DNA from: Acidobacteriota bacterium
GTDB lineage: Bacteria; Acidobacteriota; Blastocatellia; RBC074
DNA length: 5,979 bases
Direction of reading: 5' to 3'
Assembly (NCBI GenBank): GCA_013140935.1
Contig: JABFSD010000923.1
Span: 1 to 5,979 of the forward strand
The translations under genes and the position numbers were made by a program. Under the pieces are notes generated by a model. That model did no database searches, was not told where the DNA came from, and saw nothing but the letters and a program-made list of their open reading frames with translations. Positions 1-4,667 of this stretch are shown here, piece by piece; the first letter of the stretch is position 1; each line of letters opens with the position of its first letter.

Positions 1-147
1 AGCTTCATCCATCCATTTCAGTGCTTTGGCGCGATCTTCGTCAGACATTTTGGGATTAAGGTTAGTGGTTGCGGTTTTGTCTTGCGCGAAAACGGTGCTC
101 GACAGCGTGATGAGCAGCGTCAACGATAACAGTTTCATAAAATTCAT
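1..147 (-). CDS. N-terminal part of a small exported protein, runs off the left edge
   Basis: Forty-nine codons are open from an ATG at 147 to the window edge, so the C-terminus is missing. The N-terminus is a clear Sec signal peptide: basic start (MNFMK), hydrophobic core LLSLTLLITL and a likely signal-peptidase I site after STVFA, giving a mature protein starting QDKT. The mature part begins with a polar linker and then a helical, charged stretch (SDEDRAKALKWMDEA). That opening resembles exported DinB/YfiT-like four-helix proteins common in Acidobacteriota, but too little is visible to assign a family. The start is chosen because GGAGG lies 10 nt upstream; a second in-frame ATG at 138 would be 19 nt away. 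It follows the VWA gene in the same direction after 38 bp and is probably the second gene of that operon. Confidence 0.75.
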   Translation of the reverse strand, partial: MNFMKLLSLTLLITLSSTVFAQDKTATTNLNPKMSDEDRAKALKWMDEA

Positions 148-157
148 CGTCAGATTT

Positions 158-162
158 CCTCC
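158..162 (-). promoter_or_regulatory. Ribosome binding site of the left-edge exported protein
   Basis: GGAGG on the minus strand, followed by AAA, lies 10 nt before the ATG at 147. It is a near-perfect Shine-Dalgarno and decides between the two nearby ATGs at 147 and 138. Confidence 0.6.
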
Positions 163-185
163 AGAAAAATAGAGTGCGGATTGCA

Positions 186-1262
186 CTAAGCCTGCGTTTT
201 AGTTACGCGGTGCGCGATAACCGGGACGAGTTTTCCCGCCAGACCGGAGCGTTTGATTTCGACGCGCAGCTTGCGCCATTTGCCGTCGTGCTTTTCGTTG
301 GAAGGATAATAGGCCAGCGAATATCGCAGCCGTAATTCTTCCGCAATTTGTGCGTAGGCCGGATCGAGTTGCGTCAGGTCTTTAACGGGAAAGACGTGCC
401 CGCCGGTTTGTTCCGCCATTTCGCGTAACTCAGCACGTGCCACTTCATAAAGCCGCTGATTGATTTGCAGCTTTTCGAGTTTTTCCAACTTGCACGAATC
501 TTCAAACCAACGCGGCGCGCCGCCTTTCATAAATGCGGCGACGTATTTATCGAGTTGCTTGCGCGAAAAGCGGAAATGTCCGGCGTCCTGACAAGTGCGC
601 AGATAACGCTCTTCGGCAAACTTCTCGGTATTTAGTTCAAGCACGTAAAGCGTGAGTCCCGCGCTTTCGAGTTGCGGTAACACTTTTTCGTAAGTGGTTT
701 TGCCGAACGAGTCTACGCCGTCAGTGAGCGCGATGACGGCTTTGCGTCCGCTGACGGATCGAAAGACTTCGTCGAGCGAGAGTTGCAATGCGTCGTAAAA
801 GGCGGTGCCGCTGCCAGCTTGCAATTCATCCAGCGCCTTTTCCAGCGCGGCGCGATCATTGGTCAGGTCTTTGATGAGTTCGACTTCCTGATTGAATTGC
901 AACACGGCGATGCGATCTTGCGGACGCAACAAATTGAGAAAGCGTCGCGCGGTTTTTTGCATCATCGCAATTTCGTCGCGCGTGCTGCCCGACGTGTCGA
1001 GCAACAATGCCAGATTGAAAGGCTCATCCAGCGCGGCGAAGGACGTGATCTTTTGGCGCACGCCGTCTTCAAACACGGCGAAATCTTCCACGTTCAGGCG
1101 CGGCAAATTGCTCGTGCCCTTGCGGTCAGAAACGGCTACGTCAATCGAGACGAAATCGGTGTTGACGCGAATCGTGTTGGTCTGGTCGAGCGGGTCTTGC
1201 GCTACACCGCGAGCCACGGTTAGGGCAACGATGATGAAGCTGTACAGAATAAATTTTCGCAT
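186..1262 (-). CDS. Exported VWA-domain protein, acidobacterial VWFA-related family
   Basis: The 358-residue protein starts with a signal peptide (MRKFILYSFIIVALTVARGVA, cleavage likely after A21). Residues 31-80 are the beta-rich lead-in typical of the VWFA-related Acidobacterial family (LNVEDFAVFEDGVRQKI). The VWA domain spans about 83-212 with a complete MIDAS: DTSGS at 89-93, the threonine of GTAFYDAL at 153 and ALTDG with D181. Metal-dependent protein binding outside the cytoplasm is therefore likely; the partner is unknown. Residues 213-280 are a charged helical insert with cysteines at 224 and 257. The C-terminus (ELRLRYSLAYYP, then DGKWRKLRVEIKR) is the family's usual ending. ATG 1262 is chosen because the signal peptide begins there. 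A longer frame reaching a TTG at 1415 would run through the promoters and into the tRNA-Val gene. The Shine-Dalgarno is weak. Confidence 0.9.
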   Translation of the reverse strand: MRKFILYSFIIVALTVARGVAQDPLDQTNTIRVNTDFVSIDVAVSDRKGTSNLPRLNVEDFAVFEDGVRQKITSFAALDEPFNLALLLDTSGSTRDEIAMMQKTARRFLNLLRPQDRIAVLQFNQEVELIKDLTNDRAALEKALDELQAGSGTAFYDALQLSLDEVFRSVSGRKAVIALTDGVDSFGKTTYEKVLPQLESAGLTLYVLELNTEKFAEERYLRTCQDAGHFRFSRKQLDKYVAAFMKGGAPRWFEDSCKLEKLEKLQINQRLYEVARAELREMAEQTGGHVFPVKDLTQLDPAYAQIAEELRLRYSLAYYPSNEKHDGKWRKLRVEIKRSGLAGKLVPVIAHRVTKTQA

Positions 1263-1320
1263 CTGGTCACTCAGAAAAGCGGGCAGAAAAATCTGCGGGA
1301 AAAGGATTGGTAACGCCGCC

Positions 1321-1348
1321 AGTATAGAGCAAGTTATTTTTGGAGCAA
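1321..1348 (-). promoter_or_regulatory. Candidate promoter of the VWA operon
   Basis: On the minus strand TTGCTC (1343-1348, three of six consensus bases) is separated by 16 bp from TATACT (1321-1326, five of six). The expected transcript would start near 1314 and leave a leader of about 50 nt before the ATG at 1262. Assignment is by motif only; the -35 is weak. Confidence 0.4.
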
Positions 1349-1351
1349 CGC

Positions 1352-1381
1352 TTGACAGATCGTCAAACCGCTCGCTAGTAT
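1352..1381 (+). promoter_or_regulatory. Promoter of the tRNA-Val/tRNA-Asp unit
   Basis: A perfect -35 hexamer TTGACA (1352-1357) is followed after 18 bp by TAGTAT (1376-1381, four of six). The bases just after it, GCGCCCCG (1382-1389), form the GC-rich discriminator typical of stable-RNA promoters under stringent control. The tRNA starts at 1400, so only a short 5' leader would need trimming by RNase P. The -35 sits inside an inverted repeat, TTGAC/GTCAA (1352-1356 and 1362-1366). Confidence 0.65.
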
Positions 1382-1399
1382 GCGCCCCGTTCGCAAGGG

Positions 1400-1472
1400 A
1401 GGCATGTACAGTCAATGGTAGACGGTCACCCTTACAAGGTGAAGGTTGTGGGTTCGAGTCCCACCGTGCCTA
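1400..1472 (+). tRNA. tRNA-Val (anticodon TAC)
   Basis: A full cloverleaf folds by eye. The acceptor AGGCATG (1400-1406) pairs with CGTGCCT (1465-1471) with one T-G wobble. The anticodon stem TCACC/GGTGA encloses loop CTTACAA, with anticodon TAC at 1433-1435, which reads GTA. The variable loop is AGGTT, and the T arm is GTGGG-TTCGAGT-CCCAC. The discriminator is A (1472), as expected for valine tRNAs. The 3' CCA is not encoded and must be added. The D arm is slightly irregular: GTC (1411-1413) pairs with GAC (1421-1423), leaving one surplus nucleotide around 1409-1410. It is the first gene of a two-tRNA transcript. Confidence 0.9.
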
Positions 1473-1500
1473 TCACCTGTTCCCGGTAATGAGTTTTGAC

Positions 1501-1582
<82 letters not shown>

Positions 1583-1636
1583 TCTAACCTGCCAATCAAC
1601 GTTGGCCTATCAAAAATCATTCGCGCCGAACACATT

Positions 1637-1672
1637 GAGCCGCTCGTTACCTGCGAGCGGCTTTTCTGTTTT
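1637..1672 (+). terminator. Intrinsic terminator of the tRNA unit
   Basis: GCCGCTCG (1639-1646) and CGAGCGGC (1654-1661) form a perfect 8-bp GC-rich stem around a 7-nt loop TTACCTG, extendable by A-T and a G-T pair. TTTT follows at once, then CTGTTTT. Stem strength and T-run are those of a rho-independent terminator. It sits 55 bp after tRNA-Asp and isolates the tRNAs from moeA. Confidence 0.88.
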
Positions 1673-1707
1673 AACGCGCGGCGGTTTCCTTTCACACCAG
1701 AATTTTT

Positions 1708-2919
1708 ATGCTGCGCATCGAAGACGCGCTCGAACTCATGCTTGCGCATACGCCGACTTTGCCATCCGAGACCATTCGTCTGGCGGAGGCAGTGGGGCAT
1801 ATCGTGCGCGCCGCTGCGTTGTCTGACCTTGACATGCCGCCTTTTAACCGCGCGCGAATGGATGGGTATGCGTTGCGTGCCGAAGACACGAACGCCGCGA
1901 GCGCGGTTACGTTGCAATCTGTTGGTGAAATCGCCGCAGGCGCTTCGTTTTCGGGTACGCTTCGTCGCGGACAAGCCATTCGCATCATGACGGGCGCGCC
2001 CGTCCCGGCTGGAGCCGATGCCGTCGAGAAGATCGAAGTCATTCAAGTCAATGCTGATGGAACGATTACGCTGAACGCCGCAGTCAAAGCTGGACAGTTC
2101 ATCACGCCGCGCGCCAGCGAAGCGCGTTGTGGCGAGTTGGTCGTGAATGAAGGGACGTTGATTACGCCCGCTGTCGCCGCTGTGCTGGCGAGTTTCGGTT
2201 ACGCGCAGGTCAGGGTTTCGCCGCGCCCGCGTCTGGCGTTGCTTTCGACGGGGAGCGAATTGGTTGAAGCACATCAAACGCCCGGTGCGGCACAGATTCG
2301 CAATTCCAATACCTATTCGTTGGCGGGTTACGCCGCACGCGCCGGATGCGAAGTGATTCGCACCGACATTGTGAAAGATGATTTCGAGGTTACGCGCGCA
2401 GCGATTGCCGAAGCTCTTTCGCAGGCCGAAGTCGTAATGTTGTCGGGCGGCGTTTCGATGGGCGATTACGATTTGGTGAAGCCCGCTTTGCAAGCCTTGG
2501 GCGCTGAGATCATCGTTGAAAAAGTAGCGATGCACCCGGGCAAGCCTACGGTCTTTGCGAAGCTGGGTGACAAGGTGATTTTCGGCTTGCCGGGCAATCC
2601 CGTATCTGTCGCGGTGTCGTTTCATCTGTTCGCTTTGCCCGTCTTGCGTAAGCTGCAAGGTGCGAGTGAGTTAGCTTTGTCGCGCTGTCGGGCTTATGTC
2701 ACGCAGCACGTGAAAGGTGCTCCGCCGCGTCGCAGCCATCAACCCGGACGCTTGCAGATTCGCAATGGCCGCGCTGAAGTCGAGCCTCTCAAGTGGGTCG
2801 GCTCTTCTGATCTGGTCGCTTTTATGCGCGCCGATTGCCTGATCGTCGTGCCCGAAGAACAAGCGATGATTGCGACGGGCGAACTCGCTGAAGTGATTCA
2901 ATTGCCTTATGACCGATAA
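1708..2919 (+). CDS. moeA: Molybdopterin molybdotransferase MoeA
   Basis: The 403-residue protein matches the usual MoeA length. It catalyses the last common step of molybdenum-cofactor synthesis in the cytoplasm, inserting molybdate into adenylylated molybdopterin with release of AMP. The N-terminal MoeA domains hold [12 protein letters not shown] (44-55) and [11 protein letters not shown] (94-104). The MoCF-type domain (about 173-317) carries STGSEL (180-185), [10 protein letters not shown] (246-255), MHPGKPT (275-281) and FGLPGNPVS (292-300). D52, T95, E184 and D253 or D255 correspond by motif to the acidic and Thr residues important in E. coli MoeA. Residues 325-400 form the C-terminal beta domain. 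ATG 1708 is the only start between the in-frame TAA at 1672 and the conserved N-terminus ([12 protein letters not shown]). No Shine-Dalgarno precedes it. moaC overlaps its last 11 bp. Confidence 0.97.
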   Translation: MLRIEDALELMLAHTPTLPSETIRLAEAVGHIVRAAALSDLDMPPFNRARMDGYALRAEDTNAASAVTLQSVGEIAAGASFSGTLRRGQAIRIMTGAPVPAGADAVEKIEVIQVNADGTITLNAAVKAGQFITPRASEARCGELVVNEGTLITPAVAAVLASFGYAQVRVSPRPRLALLSTGSELVEAHQTPGAAQIRNSNTYSLAGYAARAGCEVIRTDIVKDDFEVTRAAIAEALSQAEVVMLSGGVSMGDYDLVKPALQALGAEIIVEKVAMHPGKPTVFAKLGDKVIFGLPGNPVSVAVSFHLFALPVLRKLQGASELALSRCRAYVTQHVKGAPPRRSHQPGRLQIRNGRAEVEPLKWVGSSDLVAFMRADCLIVVPEEQAMIATGELAEVIQLPYDR

Positions 2920-3382
2920 GCTGACTCATTTGGACGACGAAGGCCGCATCACGATGGTGGATGTCGGCGCGAAAGCCGTCACGGCGCGCGTAGCCGAAGC
3001 GAGCGGCTTCGTCAAAATGTCGGCGGCGACGCTGGCCGCGATTCGTGAACGCCGCACGCCCAAAGGCGATCCGCTCGAAACGGCGCGGCTCGCGGGCATC
3101 ATGGCGGCCAAACGTTGTGCTGAATTGATACCGCTTTGTCATTCGCTGGCGCTTTCGCACGCCGACATACAAATCACGTTGAATGATGAAGGCGCGCGCA
3201 TTACGGCTACGGCCTCGACCAGCGCGCAAACCGGCGTAGAGATGGAAACGCTCACCGCCGTCTCCGTCGCAGCCTTGACGCTTTACGATATGTGCAAGGC
3301 GCTCGATAAACGCATGGAAATCACCGACATTCGCCTTGAACGCAAAAGCGGCGGCAGGTCGGGCGAGTGGACGCGGAACTAG
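2909..3382 (+). CDS. moaC: Cyclic pyranopterin monophosphate synthase MoaC
   Basis: The protein has 157 residues, typical of single-domain MoaC. MoaC acts after MoaA in the cytoplasm, converting the GTP-derived 3',8-cyclo intermediate to cyclic pyranopterin monophosphate. Family signatures are all present: [15 protein letters not shown] (6-20), [11 protein letters not shown] (74-84) with H78, [11 protein letters not shown] (108-118) and [10 protein letters not shown] (125-134), where D127 and K130 match the catalytic Asp-Lys pair of the E. coli enzyme (D128/K131). The C-terminus [11 protein letters not shown] is also typical. The ATG lies within the end of moeA (11-bp overlap) and lacks a good Shine-Dalgarno, so translational coupling to moeA is likely. 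moaA, needed for its substrate, is not in the window. Confidence 0.97.
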   Translation: MTDKLTHLDDEGRITMVDVGAKAVTARVAEASGFVKMSAATLAAIRERRTPKGDPLETARLAGIMAAKRCAELIPLCHSLALSHADIQITLNDEGARITATASTSAQTGVEMETLTAVSVAALTLYDMCKALDKRMEITDIRLERKSGGRSGEWTRN

Positions 3383-3635
3383 CTGTGGCGTATAACCCAC
3401 TGGTCGAATAAATATTTTCCTTTGGGCTGGATGTATGATTGCTTTTCGCTATCCTCACATCTACGAGCCAGCCTTTCAGTGCCGATGATTATTTGTGAGT
3501 AATTTATTAGCTTAGCCCTCACTTGGTCAGCAGAGAGCGAAGTGCTGCCAACGCTGCGCAACAAATTAGTAAAACAACAAGTTAGTCTGATTTATCTTCA
3601 TCAGAAAGGGCGAAATGATGGGAGAGCTAGAGGCT
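3383..3635. other. Intergenic region between moaC and the oxidoreductase gene
   Basis: This stretch is visibly AT-richer than moaC. It contains an interrupted hairpin at 3425-3473 and an open but unconvincing minus-strand frame (3379-3591). I see no -35/-10 pair of good quality for the downstream oxidoreductase and no clear intrinsic terminator for moeA-moaC. TATAAC (3391-3396) and TATGAT (3434-3439) are the best -10-like elements, but neither has a matching -35. Two ribosome-binding candidates lie at the right end: AAAGGG (3605-3610) before ATG 3615 and GGGAG (3620-3624) before ATG 3636. Confidence 0.5.
3425..3473 (+). other. Interrupted hairpin downstream of moaC
   Basis: GGCTGG (3425-3430) pairs with CCAGCC (3468-3473). 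Inside it ATGT (3431-3434) pairs with ACAT (3457-3460), leaving a 7-nt one-sided bulge at 3461-3467. A small GC stem encloses TTTTC (3443-3447). TTT and then C follow the outer stem. It could be a weak terminator for moeA-moaC or a leader structure of the next operon. The T-run is too short to call it a terminator. Confidence 0.3.
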
Positions 3636-4667
3636 ATGCAATTGGAAATATTTTCTACCTGTCCGCAATCGAGTCAGGTCGAGCAGGGGCGTTATCTGCA
3701 AAACGTTATCGAAGTCGCGCAATGGAGCGAAGCCGCCGGGTGTACCGGCATTTTGGTTTACACCGATAACTCGTTGGTAGACGCCTGGCTCGTCGCGCAA
3801 GTGATTTTGGAAAATACTAAAACACTTTGCCCGCTGGTGGCTTTGCAGCCGGTGTATATGCATCCTTACACCGCTGCCAAAATGATTAGCACTTACGCGC
3901 ATCTTTATGGACGCCGCATTTATTTGAATCTGGTCGCGGGCGGATTCAAGAATGATTTAACCTCGCTAGGCGACCAAACGCCGCACGATCAGCGTTATGA
4001 ACGGCTGATTGAATACACGACGATTATCAAGCAGTTACTCAGCCGTAACTCTCCTGTAACTTATCAAGGCAAGTTTTACCGAGTGGATAACGTGAAAATG
4101 ACGCCACCGTTACCGGCGGAGTTGTTCCCTGGTATTTTGATTTCCGGTTCGTCTGAAGCCGGCCTTGCCGCAGCAAAGGCTTTGGATGCCACGGCGATTA
4201 AATATCCCAAGCCGGTGAGTGAATATGAACAGCAACCGGAAACTGACGGATTAAATTCCGGCGTCCGCGTCGGCGTCATCGCGCGCGCTGACGAAGCCGA
4301 AGCCTGGGAAGTAGCCCACGCGCGCTTTCCTTCAGATCGCAAAGGGCAACTCACGCATCAATTGGCGATGAAAGTCTCTGATTCAGTGTGGCATAGGCAA
4401 CTGTCTGAGTTAGGCGAAAAGCCAGTTGGGGAAGAAAATCCTTATTGGCTGATTCCATTTCAAAATTACAAAACTTTCTGTCCTTACCTTGTCGGCAGTT
4501 ATGAACGCGTCGCGGCAGAAATTCGTCGTTACATCAACGTAGGCCATCAGACTTTTATTCTGGACATTCCGCCCGATCAAGCGGAACTCACGCATATCAA
4601 TCAGGTTTTTCAACTCGCACAAAAGGAGATAACGCATGGTCAAGCTCTTGCAGCAATGGCTCACTAA
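3636..4667 (+). CDS. LLM-class (luciferase-like) flavin-dependent oxidoreductase
   Basis: The 343-residue protein looks like the single-domain TIM-barrel luciferase-like monooxygenase/SsuD group, which uses reduced FMN and oxygen or transfers hydride via flavin. Supporting segments are the opening strand MQLEIFSTCP, SEAAGCTGILVYTDNSLVD (31-49), CPLVALQPVYMHPYTAAKM (65-83), YGRRIYLNLVAGGF (91-104), the run after PHDQRYERLIEYTTIIKQL (116-134), QGKFYRV (144-150), FPGILISGSSEAGLAAAKAL (164-183, the SsuD-like GSSEAG phosphate-site loop) and a C-terminal VGSYERVAAEIRRYINVG (286-303). The substrate is not deducible. Its 3' end overlaps the adenylation gene by 32 bp, so it very probably acts in the same amino-acid-derived pathway. 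ATG 3636 is chosen because the barrel's first strand starts there and GGGAG lies 11 nt upstream. ATG 3615 (seven residues longer, after AAAGGG) is a real alternative. Confidence 0.9.
   Translation: MQLEIFSTCPQSSQVEQGRYLQNVIEVAQWSEAAGCTGILVYTDNSLVDAWLVAQVILENTKTLCPLVALQPVYMHPYTAAKMISTYAHLYGRRIYLNLVAGGFKNDLTSLGDQTPHDQRYERLIEYTTIIKQLLSRNSPVTYQGKFYRVDNVKMTPPLPAELFPGILISGSSEAGLAAAKALDATAIKYPKPVSEYEQQPETDGLNSGVRVGVIARADEAEAWEVAHARFPSDRKGQLTHQLAMKVSDSVWHRQLSELGEKPVGEENPYWLIPFQNYKTFCPYLVGSYERVAAEIRRYINVGHQTFILDIPPDQAELTHINQVFQLAQKEITHGQALAAMAH
4623..4628 (+). promoter_or_regulatory. Ribosome binding site of the adenylation gene
   Basis: AAGGAG, followed by AT, lies 7 nt before ATG 4636 and inside the coding sequence of the oxidoreductase. 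It is the best Shine-Dalgarno on the plus strand of this window. It fixes the start of the adenylation protein and indicates strong or coupled translation of the second gene. Confidence 0.8.

Noticed and set aside
1263..1415. N-terminal extension of the VWA protein to a TTG at 1415
   Set aside because: It would cover both promoters and part of tRNA-Val and would put 51 residues before a clear signal peptide. ATG 1262 is the sensible start.
2822..3400. Minus-strand open frame of 192 codons opposite moaC
   Set aside because: It is an antisense shadow of moaC, whose catalytic motifs are complete on the plus strand.
3542..3769. Plus-strand open frame of 75 codons overlapping the oxidoreductase start
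   Set aside because: It is out of frame with the luciferase-like protein, arginine-rich and without a ribosome binding site; the oxidoreductase frame is clearly the coding one.
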